Shown: positions 16,068 to 25,549, numbered from the stretch's first letter. The stretch is DNA of 64,000 nt from an uncultured Bacteroides sp. (GCA_949292025.1 CASEYC010000056.1:1-64000), one strand, 5' to 3'. The notes: generated by a model from the sequence alone, not told the origin. Numbers and translations: made by a program.

Positions 16068-18382
16068 GAAAGATAGCTTGTTGGTTGGCAGCCGCGTCCC
16101 TCGTCCTCTCGTCATGCACGGAGGGCGGGGCCGACGCGGCCTTTAGCATTATCCCAATGCCCAATGAAGTGACAGCCGCATCGGGCAGCTACGTCCTGCC
16201 GGAAGAGACCGCCGTCGCCCTCCCCGGTGGAGAGGAGGCGCAGAAGGCATTCCGCTACCTGGCGGACGCCTTGCGGAACACTCCCATTGCCCTGAGGGCC
16301 GTATCCCAAGGAGCGGAGGCCGACATCTGCCTGGCCACGGACAGCACCCTGGCCGACGAGGCCTACCGGCTGGAGGCGGACGGTGAGGGCGTGCGCATCG
16401 CGTCCAACGCTTCGGGGGCGGGCTGGTTCTACGGCGTGCAGTCGCTGCTGCAACTGCTCCCGCCGGAGATCTATGACGACACCCGGACCTTCGCGGGGCG
16501 GCTGGAGGTGCCTGCCGTGCGCATAGCGGACGCGCCCCGGTTCCCCCACCGCGGCGCGATGATGGACGTCGGGCGAAACTTCCTGCCCAAGGAAGAGGTG
16601 CTGAAGTTCCTCGACCTGATGGCCTCGTACAAGATGAACGTCTTCCACTTCCACCTGACCGACGACCAAGGCTGGCGGATTGAAATCAAGAAGTATCCCC
16701 GCCTGACCGAAGTGGGGTCGCACCGCCCCCGCACCCAGATAGGCCACTCGGACTACTATTACCCCCGCCGCTATGACGACAAGGAACAGCGCGGCTACTA
16801 CACCCAGGACGACATCCGCGAGATAGTGCGCTATGCCGCGGACCGCTACATCACCGTGGTGCCCGAGATAGAGATGCCCGGACATGCCTCTGCCGCCCTG
16901 GCCGCCTATCCGGAGCTGTCCTGCGGGTTGGGCAAGACCTACGTGGTGCGCGATTACTTCGACGTGTTCGACGAGGTCTATTGCCCCAAGGAGGGCACGT
17001 TCCGCTTCCTGGAGGACGTATTGGACGAGGTGATGAGCCTCTTCCCCAGCCACTACATCCACATCGGGGGCGACGAGTGTCCCAAGAAGGCGTGGAAGAA
17101 GTGTGCCCATTGCCAAGCCCTGATGAAGCGCGAGAGCCTGCCCGACGAGGAAGCCCTGCAGAGCTGGTTTATCCACCGCATCGAACGCTTCGTCAACAGC
17201 CGGGGCCGCGACATCATCGGCTGGGACGAAATCCTGCAAGGCGGACTGGCGCCCAACGCCACGGTCATGTCCTGGCGCGGCGAGGAGGGAGGCATCGAAG
17301 CGGCCCGGCAGAAGCACCGGGTCATCATGACGCCGGGCGTGCGTTGCTACTTCGACTTCTACCAGGCCGTGCCCGAACAGGAACCCATGGCCATGCGCGG
17401 ATACCTGCCCCTGGACACCGTGTATGCCTATGACCCCCTGCCCGCGGTCCTGAGCCCCGAGGAACAGGGATACATCATCGGCACGCAGGCCAACATCTGG
17501 GGCGAATACATCCAGACGCCCGGGCACTTTGAATACATGGCCTTCCCCCGCCTCCTGGCCATGGCCGAGGTGCAGTGGACGCAACCTGCGCAGAAGAACT
17601 TCGCCTCCTTTGCCCAGCGGCTCGACCGCGAGTTCGCCCGTCTGGACCTGCGGGAGGTGAACGCCTGCCGCAACTTCTACGAGGTGGGGGCATCCGGCGG
17701 ATGGGACGAGGCGGAAGAGGCGTATCTCGTGACGCTGCACACCCTCTGCCCCGACGTGGAAATCCGCTATGCCTTGAACGACTCGGTGCTGACGGCCACG
17801 TCCGCCCGCTACGAGGCCCCCATCCGCCTCGACGGGGATGCCGTGGTCTACGCGGCGGCCTATCGGGACGGGAAACCCCTGGGGCGCACGACGCAAACGG
17901 CCTTTGCCGTCAACGCTGCCACGGGCTGCACCTACTCCTATAGCGAGACGCCTGACCTGGGCGACCTCTGCAGCCTGCATTCGTTGACAGACGGCCGCCG
18001 GGGGAATGCCCGCGACCACCACCGCTGGCTCACCTTCCACCGGGACACCATGGAGCTCGTGCTGAAGCTGCACCGGCCCCGCAAGGTCGGCAAGGTGTCC
18101 TTCGCCACGCTCTGGCGTCCGTGGAACGCGTTGTGGCCGGTCCGCGCCGCACGGGTTTCCGTGTCACCGGACGGCGGACACTTCACCGCGGTGGCCGACA
18201 GCCTGCTCACCTACGACTTCACGCCGACGGAGGCGGTCAGCTTCCCGGTCTCCCTCACCTTCCCGGAGGTGGAGGCCCGTTATGTGCGTCTGGAGCTGGT
18301 GGGCGGAGGTCCTTGCCCCGAGGGTTATTATCATGAAGGACAGCCCAGCGACTTCTCGTTGGACGAAATAGAAATACATTAA
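16064..18382 (+). CDS. GH20 beta-N-acetylhexosaminidase lipoprotein
   Basis: 772 residues from the ATG that overlaps the GH125 stop; a much longer upstream frame is an artefact. Lipobox LSSC. An N-terminal GH20b domain (about 25-150) precedes the TIM barrel (about 155-500) with FHLTDDQGWRIEI and HIGGDECPK, in which Asp337-Glu338 are the substrate-assisted catalytic pair. A chitobiase-like beta domain (about 560-625) and an F5/8-type C-terminal domain (about 660-772) follow. It would remove terminal beta-GlcNAc or beta-GalNAc. In a GPI setting the beta-GalNAc side branch on the first mannose would be a suitable target; this is speculative. Confidence 0.94.
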   Translation: MRKIACWLAAASLVLSSCTEGGADAAFSIIPMPNEVTAASGSYVLPEETAVALPGGEEAQKAFRYLADALRNTPIALRAVSQGAEADICLATDSTLADEAYRLEADGEGVRIASNASGAGWFYGVQSLLQLLPPEIYDDTRTFAGRLEVPAVRIADAPRFPHRGAMMDVGRNFLPKEEVLKFLDLMASYKMNVFHFHLTDDQGWRIEIKKYPRLTEVGSHRPRTQIGHSDYYYPRRYDDKEQRGYYTQDDIREIVRYAADRYITVVPEIEMPGHASAALAAYPELSCGLGKTYVVRDYFDVFDEVYCPKEGTFRFLEDVLDEVMSLFPSHYIHIGGDECPKKAWKKCAHCQALMKRESLPDEEALQSWFIHRIERFVNSRGRDIIGWDEILQGGLAPNATVMSWRGEEGGIEAARQKHRVIMTPGVRCYFDFYQAVPEQEPMAMRGYLPLDTVYAYDPLPAVLSPEEQGYIIGTQANIWGEYIQTPGHFEYMAFPRLLAMAEVQWTQPAQKNFASFAQRLDREFARLDLREVNACRNFYEVGASGGWDEAEEAYLVTLHTLCPDVEIRYALNDSVLTATSARYEAPIRLDGDAVVYAAAYRDGKPLGRTTQTAFAVNAATGCTYSYSETPDLGDLCSLHSLTDGRRGNARDHHRWLTFHRDTMELVLKLHRPRKVGKVSFATLWRPWNALWPVRAARVSVSPDGGHFTAVADSLLTYDFTPTEAVSFPVSLTFPEVEARYVRLELVGGGPCPEGYYHEGQPSDFSLDEIEIH

Positions 18383-18394
18383 ATACAATAAGCA

Positions 18395-19834
18395 ATGAAG
18401 AAAGTATCGATTCTCTTACTGATGTTGCTGGGCATCATGCCGGCCATCAGTTTTGCACAAAAGCAGTTCTCCTTCAAGGACGGCAAGTTCAAGGTCGTCC
18501 AGTTCACCGACATGCATTGGACGCCCCGCTCCGCCGGGTGCGCCGACACCGAGGCCACCATCCGCGCGGTGCTGGAGGCCGAGCAACCCGCCCTGGCCGT
18601 GTTGAGCGGCGACGTGGTTACTGACGACCCCGCCCGCGAAGGCTGGGAGGCCGTGGTCAGCCTGTTCAACGAGCTGAGAATGCCCTTCGTCGTCACCATG
18701 GGCAACCACGACGCGGAGTATCTGACGAAAGACGACATCTACGACCTGCTGATGCAGTCGCCCTACTACGTGGGCGAGAAAGGCCCTGAGGACATCAAGG
18801 GTTGCGGCAACTGTGTCCTGCCCGTCCAAGGCGCCGGCGGAAAAACGGAGGCGTTGCTCTACCTGCTGGACTCCAACGACTACCAGCCCGAGAAGCTGTA
18901 TGGAGCCTACGACTGGATTCACTTCGACCAGATAGCGTGGTACCGTGCCCAAAGCGCCCGCTATGCGCAAGCCAACGGCGGCAAGCCGCTGCCTGCCCTG
19001 GCCTTCTTCCACATCCCCTTGCAGGAGTACGGGGAAATCGTGGGCGACAACAAGACCTACGGCACCAAGAACGAGGGCATCGCCGCCTCCCGGCTCAATT
19101 CCGGAATGTTCGCCTCGTTCATCGAGATGCAGGACGTGATGGGTGTCTTTGTGGGTCACGACCACGACAACGACTACCTGGGCATCAACAAGGGCATTCT
19201 CCTGGCCTTCGGACGGGTGACGGGCAAGGATGCCTACGGCGATCTGAAGCGGGGCGCGCGCGTCATCGAGCTGTACGAGGGCCAGCGCAAGTTCAACACC
19301 TGGATCACGACCCCGGACGGACGCGAGGCCACGTACTACTATCCCTCCGGCCTGAACTCGGAGGAAGAAGCCACGATGGCCTACTCTCCCGCCTTGGACG
19401 TGAAACCCGCCAGACAGGGCGTGGCCTACACCTACTACGAAGGGGACTGCGAGGAAACAGCGGACATTGCCTCCTGCAGGAAGGTAAAGGAAGGCACGAT
19501 GAAGAACTTCTCCATCGCCGAGGCTCCGCTGGAAGACCACTTCGCCTACGAGTTCCGCACCCTGATGCGCATCCCGGAGAAAGGCGTCTATCGCTTCTAC
19601 ACGTATTCGGACGACGGCTCGGTGCTCTACATTGACGGAAAGAAAGTGGTGGACAACGACGGCGGACACAGTGCCGGACGGGCAGAGGGAAAGATTGCCC
19701 TGGACAAGGGCTTCCACGACGTGCGCCTGCTCTACTTCGAAGACTACATGGGACAGGCGCTGGAAGTAGGGTTCTGCGGCAAGGACATCTTCGAGACCGT
19801 CTTGCCCGACGAGATGCTCTACTTGCCGGAATAA
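18395..19834 (+). CDS. Secreted calcineurin-like metallophosphoesterase with PA14 module
   Basis: 479 residues, signal peptide ending ISFAQ. Metallophosphoesterase motifs in order: FTDMHW (Asp39, His41), SGDVVTD, MGNHDAE, FFHIP and GHDHDND, giving a complete two-metal site. From about residue 335 a PA14-like module with SDDGSVLYID closely resembles the C-terminus of the GH92 enzyme in the same locus, including the following VV-NDG-H and the EDY motif. It starts 12 bp after the GH20 stop. Relatives (purple-acid-phosphatase-like) hydrolyse phosphomonoesters or diesters; here a phosphodiester on the glycan is the likely target. Confidence 0.9.
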   Translation: MKKVSILLLMLLGIMPAISFAQKQFSFKDGKFKVVQFTDMHWTPRSAGCADTEATIRAVLEAEQPALAVLSGDVVTDDPAREGWEAVVSLFNELRMPFVVTMGNHDAEYLTKDDIYDLLMQSPYYVGEKGPEDIKGCGNCVLPVQGAGGKTEALLYLLDSNDYQPEKLYGAYDWIHFDQIAWYRAQSARYAQANGGKPLPALAFFHIPLQEYGEIVGDNKTYGTKNEGIAASRLNSGMFASFIEMQDVMGVFVGHDHDNDYLGINKGILLAFGRVTGKDAYGDLKRGARVIELYEGQRKFNTWITTPDGREATYYYPSGLNSEEEATMAYSPALDVKPARQGVAYTYYEGDCEETADIASCRKVKEGTMKNFSIAEAPLEDHFAYEFRTLMRIPEKGVYRFYTYSDDGSVLYIDGKKVVDNDGGHSAGRAEGKIALDKGFHDVRLLYFEDYMGQALEVGFCGKDIFETVLPDEMLYLPE

Positions 19835-19844
19835 CCCCTTCCGC

Positions 19845-21017
19845 TCAACGCCATCCGGGCATCGTCCGGAATTCCTTGCGGAACTTATTGGGAGTGACGC
19901 CCTTCAATGCCTTGAACTGGCGGGACAGGTTCTTCAGGTCGCTGATGCCTGCCTGTGCCGCCAGTTCGGCAATGGGGGCGTCGCTGTCTTGAAGCAGCTG
20001 GGCGAAGCGCTCCATCCGCAGGCAGAAGATGTACTTATGAATGGACTGGCTGGTCACCTCCTTGAAACGTATTTCCAGCAGCCGGCGGGAGAGGGGCACC
20101 AGCTTCACCAGCTCCTTCACGGTCATGTCATCGGCCAGATGCTGCCGGATGTAGTCGAGCACCGTGCGGATATGCTTGTCGTCGGTGGCATGAAAGTCGG
20201 TGGACAACCTGCCCACCACGTTGACTGGGCGCAACTGCACGTCTTGCGGGGAGGCTTCATCGTCGTTCAAGAGTTGCTCTATCAGCTCGGCGGCCTCGAA
20301 GCCTCCCCGCACGATGCTGTGGTTGATACTGGAAAGGGGCGGGTCGGAGAGGTTGCAGACTATCTCGTCGTTGTCTACGCCCAGAATGGCTATCTGGTCG
20401 GGCACACTGATTCCGTTGGCCTTGCAAAGCTCGGTGAGGCGGTTGCCTTGGTTGTCGTCGCAGGCCATGAGGGCCGTAGGGTGTGGCAGTGATTTGAGCC
20501 ATGCCAGCAAGGGCGGTGCGTCATACAGCCATAGGTTGTCTATGGATTCATGCTGGTAGGCAGAGAAGTTGTCGCCGAAACCATGAGCGACGATGCACTC
20601 CCGGAATCCCTCGCACCGCTCTTTCGACCAGACGGCATCGCGGTAGCCATAGAAAGCAAAATGGCGGAATCCTTTGGTCAGGAAGAATTCGGCTCCCATC
20701 TGTCCTGTCTTGCGGTAGTCGCCGGTGATGTTGGGGATATTTGTGAACCGCTCCTTGTAGTCTTGTGCCAAGGCGATGATGCCGTTTTGCCGGAACAGGT
20801 CCACGTTGTCATCATTGCCGAACTGGCCGATGATGGCATCCGCGTGCCAGGTCTTCGCCCACTTCAGCACCCCCTCTATGCCGTATGCAGCCTTGAAGGA
20901 AGGAGGCATGCGGCACACTACCCAAGGTTCGTGGCTCCGTGCATACGCCAACACGCCCTTCAGCAGATTGTAGGCGAAACGTTCGGTGAAGTCTGTGAGG
21001 AAAATCAGTCTGATCAT
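19845..21017 (-). CDS. XylR-like regulator: LacI-type sensor plus AraC HTH
   Basis: 390 residues. Residues about 1-275 form a periplasmic-binding-protein-like ligand domain, opening with LIFLTDFTERFAYNLLKGV as in XylR-type regulators; residues about 285-388 are an AraC-type double helix-turn-helix. Such proteins activate or repress sugar genes in response to a bound monosaccharide. The gene converges on the end of PUL1 (10 bp between stops) and shares orientation with PUL2, so it may control either one. PUL2 already has its own sigma/anti-sigma pair, which makes PUL1 the better candidate target. Confidence 0.88.
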   Translation of the reverse strand: MIRLIFLTDFTERFAYNLLKGVLAYARSHEPWVVCRMPPSFKAAYGIEGVLKWAKTWHADAIIGQFGNDDNVDLFRQNGIIALAQDYKERFTNIPNITGDYRKTGQMGAEFFLTKGFRHFAFYGYRDAVWSKERCEGFRECIVAHGFGDNFSAYQHESIDNLWLYDAPPLLAWLKSLPHPTALMACDDNQGNRLTELCKANGISVPDQIAILGVDNDEIVCNLSDPPLSSINHSIVRGGFEAAELIEQLLNDDEASPQDVQLRPVNVVGRLSTDFHATDDKHIRTVLDYIRQHLADDMTVKELVKLVPLSRRLLEIRFKEVTSQSIHKYIFCLRMERFAQLLQDSDAPIAELAAQAGISDLKNLSRQFKALKGVTPNKFRKEFRTMPGWR

Positions 21018-21048
21018 GGCTTCTTTCTTCTTTTAGCATTAATGAATG

Positions 21049-21056
21049 CAAAAATA
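21049..21056 (-). promoter_or_regulatory. Candidate -7 element of the XylR-like gene
   Basis: On the minus strand TATTTTTG lies 31 bases before the start at 21017. No clear -33 TTTG is present at the normal distance. Confidence 0.4.
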
Positions 21057-21173
21057 AGACGAAGTTTTGGCTTTTCCTAATGTTCGCCGCCTTTACGTGG
21101 GGACTTTCTGCGGGAAAAGGGGACAAGACATAAGTTTTCCCTTGAAGGCTTCGGGCCATATTCACTTAAGAAA

Positions 21174-21204
21174 CGAGGCGTGAAATCAACAGACCCACGC
21201 CTCG
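21174..21204 (-). terminator. Terminator-like hairpin at the end of PUL2
   Basis: Perfect 9-bp arms CGAGGCGTG (21174-21182) and CACGCCTCG (21196-21204), followed on the minus strand by TTTCTT. It lies 28 bases past the GH109 stop and before the XylR-like gene, so it likely ends the PUL2 transcript. Confidence 0.6.
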
Positions 21205-21231
21205 CTTCAATATTATCCGCGAAATAGAATG

Positions 21232-22806
21232 CTATTTGCCATCCCGCTTATCTTCCTTGGCTTTCTGTTTATCATATTTCGCCCATGCCTTTTCCGCGCC
21301 GGCTTTCAACTCTTCCGTGAATTTCCTGGCAATGGCTTCCGAAGCCGCCTCTTCCTCCGGAGAAGCGAAAGCATGCTTGAAGCCCTTGATGTCATTCCAA
21401 TGACCGCGTGTAAAGTCGGGGAAAGCCACCGGCGCACAACCGTTGTCCATCGAAAGGGCTCCCAATTCAGCCAAGCAACACCATTCAGCCAAATCGTACA
21501 CATCCATATCAAGAGGGAGGCCATTCTGCAAGCAGTAAACCAAACGGGCATCCATAATGAAGTCCATGCCGCCATGACCGCCTACCTCCTGAGCCATCTC
21601 GCCATACCTTTTCAGGATGGGGTGCTGGTACTTGGCCACCAAGGCCTGCATCTCAGCCTTGGGCATGAAGCCATGCGATGACAGATTATCCACCTGGGGC
21701 TGCACGCCGGAAGCGGCCATTTGGCTTTGATCGAGCGCATAGCCCTCCACCGGATATTTGTTGGCAAAGCCCTTGGTGCCGGTCAGCTGATACAGGCGGT
21801 TGTAGGGCTGCGGGTTCATCACGTTGTGCTGGATTTCAATCACCTTGCCCTGCTCCGTGCGGATGAGGGTCGTCGTGTGGTCGCCGTTCTTGAAATCATC
21901 GCAAGGCTTGCCCGTGGCCATTTCCACGCGCTCCTTGCCGTGCACGGACTTCGTGTCCATGGCCACCAGCGTCGTCATGCGATCGCCCCGATGGATGTCG
22001 AGAGCCTGTGCCACGGGACCCAGTCCGTGCGTGGCATAGACATCGCCACGGTGCTCCATGTTATAGCGCAGACGCCAACCCAGCTTGTCTTCCTTGCCGT
22101 TCTTCCAGTAGTAATCCCAAAACTCGTCCAAGTTGTGGATATAGGCCCCCTGGGCACGGAGCACCTCGCCAAATACACCCTGCTGGGCCATGTTCAGCGT
22201 GTTCATCTCGAACCAGTCATAGCAGCAGTTCTCCAGAATCATGCAATGCTTGCGGGTCTTCTCGCTCATATCCACCAAGGCCCAACATTCCTTCAGGTTC
22301 ATGGCAGAAGGCACTTCGATAGCTGCATGCTTGCCATTCTCCATGGCACACATGGCCACGGGGAAATGATGTATCCAATCCACCGCGATATACACCAGGT
22401 CTATATCCTCACGCTTGCAGAGTTCCTCGTATCCCTTCTCGCCGGAATAGATGGCTGCGGGCGGCATACCGGCCTTGCGCAAGATGTTCTGGCAGTTCTC
22501 GGCCCGCTGTTCCTCATAATCGCAAAGAGCCACAATCTGCACGCCGGGAATGTGGCACCAACGCTCCACGGCACCCGGTCCACGCATGCCCAGCCCCACG
22601 AAGCCCACGCGCACCACGCTGAGCTTGGGAGCAGCCAGGTTCAATGCTGATTCCTGACCGGCCGGACGTTCCGGCGTTTCGGTCACGATAGTGTGGTTCT
22701 GCCACTTCCAGGGCCAGTTGAACTGGACTTGGGCCTGAACGGTCTGGGTCGCGGCAGCCAGCATGAGCAGGCCGGCACCCAGGATGTTTCCAATCAATTT
22801 TCTCAT
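21232..22806 (-). CDS. GH109-type NAD-dependent glycosidase (Gfo/Idh/MocA fold)
   Basis: 524 residues with a Sec signal peptide ending TVQAQ. The Rossmann start VRVGFVGLGMRGPGAVERW is followed by ALCDYEEQRA and, later, EVPSAMNLKECW and GHGGMDFIMDARL, which are typical of GH109. Characterised GH109 enzymes use bound NAD+ to cleave alpha-N-acetylgalactosamine, for example blood group A or mucin-type ends. A C-terminal Lys/Glu-rich tail follows. Being exported with its cofactor, it may use Tat or load NAD outside; the signal does not show twin Arg. It is the last gene of PUL2. Confidence 0.85.
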   Translation of the reverse strand: MRKLIGNILGAGLLMLAAATQTVQAQVQFNWPWKWQNHTIVTETPERPAGQESALNLAAPKLSVVRVGFVGLGMRGPGAVERWCHIPGVQIVALCDYEEQRAENCQNILRKAGMPPAAIYSGEKGYEELCKREDIDLVYIAVDWIHHFPVAMCAMENGKHAAIEVPSAMNLKECWALVDMSEKTRKHCMILENCCYDWFEMNTLNMAQQGVFGEVLRAQGAYIHNLDEFWDYYWKNGKEDKLGWRLRYNMEHRGDVYATHGLGPVAQALDIHRGDRMTTLVAMDTKSVHGKERVEMATGKPCDDFKNGDHTTTLIRTEQGKVIEIQHNVMNPQPYNRLYQLTGTKGFANKYPVEGYALDQSQMAASGVQPQVDNLSSHGFMPKAEMQALVAKYQHPILKRYGEMAQEVGGHGGMDFIMDARLVYCLQNGLPLDMDVYDLAEWCCLAELGALSMDNGCAPVAFPDFTRGHWNDIKGFKHAFASPEEEAASEAIARKFTEELKAGAEKAWAKYDKQKAKEDKRDGK

Positions 22807-22833
22807 TGTACTTTGTTTTTTAGAGTTTCTACA

Positions 22834-23694
22834 TTAAATAGGTCCGTATGCCTTGAAGTAGCCTATCTGGCAGGCATTGTTGCTCATATTGGTCTCGGTG
22901 ATTTCCAACTTGATGTAGCGGGCCGTGACGGGAGCGTCCAAATCCACTTCCTCGTAAGCGGGAATCAGCGGACTTGTGGCCGAAGTGACCACAGTCCCGT
23001 CCGGTGCCGTCCAAGGCAACTCGAAAGTGAAGCCGCCCACCCGTTCGAAGTTCTCATTGTCCGTACTGGCATAAATGTTCAGGGTCTTCACCGTGCCATA
23101 GTTGTTGCCGGTGCCGGCGTAGTATCTACGACCGATATCGAAGCGCACGACTTCCAGTTCCTCCTGCATATCCACCACAATCCAATAGGGCAAGCCCGGA
23201 GCACCGGCACTATACTGACTGTGCCAGTAGGTGGTGCGGTCTTCGGTAAACAGGCTGGGATAACCGCCTCCGTCGCTGGATTCCACGCTGTTGCCCGTGG
23301 CCGTCCAGGTGGCCCAGTCGTGCTGGATGTATTGCTGTCCTTCATACTTTTGCAGGACAATGAACGAGGTTTCCCAATAACCATAACGCACATATACCGT
23401 GGCCGTGCGCTCTGTCGTGCCGGTATTGGCCTCGGTGGCCGTCACCAAGATGCCGGTGCCGTTGACTTCCGCCGTACACCATTGGATCTCGGAATCGCCG
23501 AAGTCGATGGACTCCACCTTGATGCCGGACGTGATGTCCGTATCGGCATTGACGGTGGTCGTGGCACCCACGTTGGCATCGAGGATGCCGCGCCACTCAA
23601 TCTCCACATAGCCCACATAGGGCTGCTCCGTCTCGGCACATCCACACAGGAGCAGCGAGAGCAAAGCTATCATAAGCGATGAAATCTTTCTCAT
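22834..23694 (-). CDS. BACON plus F5/8-type C lipoprotein (surface glycan-binding candidate)
   Basis: 286 residues with lipobox LLCGC (Cys19). Residues about 25-130 look like a BACON-type beta sandwich (TERTATVYVRYG ending in VLQKYE). Residues about 145-286 are an F5/8 type C (discoidin-like) domain with TEDRTTYWHSQY, PYWIVVDM, NIYASTDNENF and TARYIKLEIT. In PULs, such proteins encoded directly after SusD are surface glycan-binding proteins. It probably binds the PUL2 glycan, perhaps a GalNAc-containing host glycan given GH109. No catalytic motif is visible. Confidence 0.8.
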   Translation of the reverse strand: MRKISSLMIALLSLLLCGCAETEQPYVGYVEIEWRGILDANVGATTTVNADTDITSGIKVESIDFGDSEIQWCTAEVNGTGILVTATEANTGTTERTATVYVRYGYWETSFIVLQKYEGQQYIQHDWATWTATGNSVESSDGGGYPSLFTEDRTTYWHSQYSAGAPGLPYWIVVDMQEELEVVRFDIGRRYYAGTGNNYGTVKTLNIYASTDNENFERVGGFTFELPWTAPDGTVVTSATSPLIPAYEEVDLDAPVTARYIKLEITETNMSNNACQIGYFKAYGPI

Positions 23695-23737
23695 AATTCT
23701 TTACCTATTTGTATTAATATATGGGTTCTACATCAAA

Positions 23738-25534
23738 TCAAGGATTCTGCTCCAGCTCGTAGGGATAAGCGTCATACTGTGCCTGCGGGATGTACTCGCA
23801 CACAGCCGGGTCGTTGTAGTGTACTTCCCAGAAGCGGTTGCCCTCCGTCAGGGTATGTCCGCCCGGATAACGGCGGTCCAGCGTCTGGCGACGGCGGAAG
23901 ATGTCGAAGCGGCGGTGTCCTTCCCAAGCCAGTTCCAGCATACGCTCCTCTTCCACAATCTTGTTGATATCCTTCGGCTGTCCGGCCTCGGCGGTCTGCA
24001 TATTCGTCATGGTCCATTCAGGAATACCTGCACGACGGCGCAAGACGTTCACATCGTCCAAGGCTTCCTGCACATTGCCTTTCACGGCATTAACCTCCGC
24101 ACGGATCAAGTACATCTCGGCCAGACGGGAGATAACGGGCGAGTTCAAGTGAAAATATTGCTCTTGGTAGGAGAACTTATTAATGGCATACACCAAGTAG
24201 TCGGCAGATTTCTGACGCAGCGTAGCGGCATCATATACTCTCGGCTCAATGCGCCCGATGTATTTCGTGCCGCCCGTAGTAGTGACATAGTAGCGTGTAC
24301 CCAAGTTGTAAGGCTCGCTTTGGATGGTGGCGCTGGTAAATTGAGTGGCATCGTCAGCACTCATCACCCACGAGCCATCGGCCTGGCGAGTTACATTGAT
24401 TTGCTCGTACACATAGTTGGCCGTGTTCGACAGGAGGTTGTCATAGACAAAGGTCCATTCCTGGTAATCACGCCGTATGGAAGAGTTGATGGGATACATG
24501 TCAGCACCTCCGTCCTCCACGTAACGCTTCGTGATGAAATTGCTGCGCCGGTCCATGGGATAGCCGTCATCATCCAAATACAGTTCCAACAACTTCAGAT
24601 AAGGAGCAGAAGCGTAAAGTTCTTCCCAACCTTGGTTGTCCACCCGGAAGTAAAGTCCGCCGGGACGGCTGTAACCGCCATCATCCATCAGTTCTACGCG
24701 GCGCACGGCAAAGATGGTCTCGCTGTTCTCTTCGGGAACGTGTTGTGGATATCGGTCATAGTCTTCGCCCTGCAACAACTCGAAGCGACCGGACTTAATG
24801 ACAGCATCGGCCATCTCGTAAGCACCGTCCCAATTCTCCATATAGAGATAAACACGCGCCAACAAGGCCTGAGCGGCTTCCTTGGTGGCATAGCAGGCAT
24901 CCTTGGGAGTTTGGCCTTCCGTCAAAGTCATGTAGTCAATGGCATCCAGCAGGTCAGCCACCACTTGGTCGTAGACCTCGGCCACGGTAGAGCGGCTCTG
25001 CGGCAGGTCATTCGGGTCGCTGTTGAGCTTCAGCGGCAGGCCGGGATTCTGCGTGGGATTGTTGGAATACGGCTGTGCAAACTCGTTGACCAGCAGGAAA
25101 TAGCACAGGGCACGGAGGTAGTAGTTCTCGCCTACCATCACCCGCTCGTCCGCCGTAATGGCGTCGCCCAGTTCGGCCCCCATCTCAATGATTTTATTGC
25201 AATTGCCGATGGTACGGTAACCCAACTCCCAGGTATATTCCGTGGACGAACTCGTGATGCTACGTCCGTAGTCATAGTCCTTATATTTGGGGTCCGTAGA
25301 AGTGCCACCCCACGACAAGTCGTCACCTCCATACGCCCAAAACGAATAGCCGTTGTCTATCAAGCCGTTATCGTTCTTCAGCAGACGATACGTGCCTTGC
25401 GACAATTCCTTGAGGTTACGGACGGTGACATCTTCCGCCGTCACGCCGTCATACATTTGTATATCCAGGTTGCAACCGACCAGGGCAAACAGCAGGCCGG
25501 CGGTGCCCAACGCATATTTTATCTTCATGTTCAT
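23738..25534 (-). CDS. SusD/RagB-type surface glycan-binding lipoprotein (PUL2)
   Basis: 598 residues, lipobox LVGC (Cys21) followed by NLDIQMYDG. The C-terminal part shows the SusD pattern: LIRAEVNAVKG, NVLRRRAGIPEW and EERMLELAWEGHRRFD. It follows the SusC by 15 bp. It is more than 50 residues longer than the PUL1 SusD and not close to it, so the two loci are expected to bind different glycans. Confidence 0.94.
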   Translation of the reverse strand: MNMKIKYALGTAGLLFALVGCNLDIQMYDGVTAEDVTVRNLKELSQGTYRLLKNDNGLIDNGYSFWAYGGDDLSWGGTSTDPKYKDYDYGRSITSSSTEYTWELGYRTIGNCNKIIEMGAELGDAITADERVMVGENYYLRALCYFLLVNEFAQPYSNNPTQNPGLPLKLNSDPNDLPQSRSTVAEVYDQVVADLLDAIDYMTLTEGQTPKDACYATKEAAQALLARVYLYMENWDGAYEMADAVIKSGRFELLQGEDYDRYPQHVPEENSETIFAVRRVELMDDGGYSRPGGLYFRVDNQGWEELYASAPYLKLLELYLDDDGYPMDRRSNFITKRYVEDGGADMYPINSSIRRDYQEWTFVYDNLLSNTANYVYEQINVTRQADGSWVMSADDATQFTSATIQSEPYNLGTRYYVTTTGGTKYIGRIEPRVYDAATLRQKSADYLVYAINKFSYQEQYFHLNSPVISRLAEMYLIRAEVNAVKGNVQEALDDVNVLRRRAGIPEWTMTNMQTAEAGQPKDINKIVEEERMLELAWEGHRRFDIFRRRQTLDRRYPGGHTLTEGNRFWEVHYNDPAVCEYIPQAQYDAYPYELEQNP

Positions 25535-25549
25535 ATTCAGTTTATCGGA

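Noticed and set aside
16112-18073. 653-codon minus-strand frame inside the GH20 gene
   Set aside because: Antisense shadow of a well-supported enzyme; the translation is low-complexity in Val, Gly and His and has no recognisable domain.
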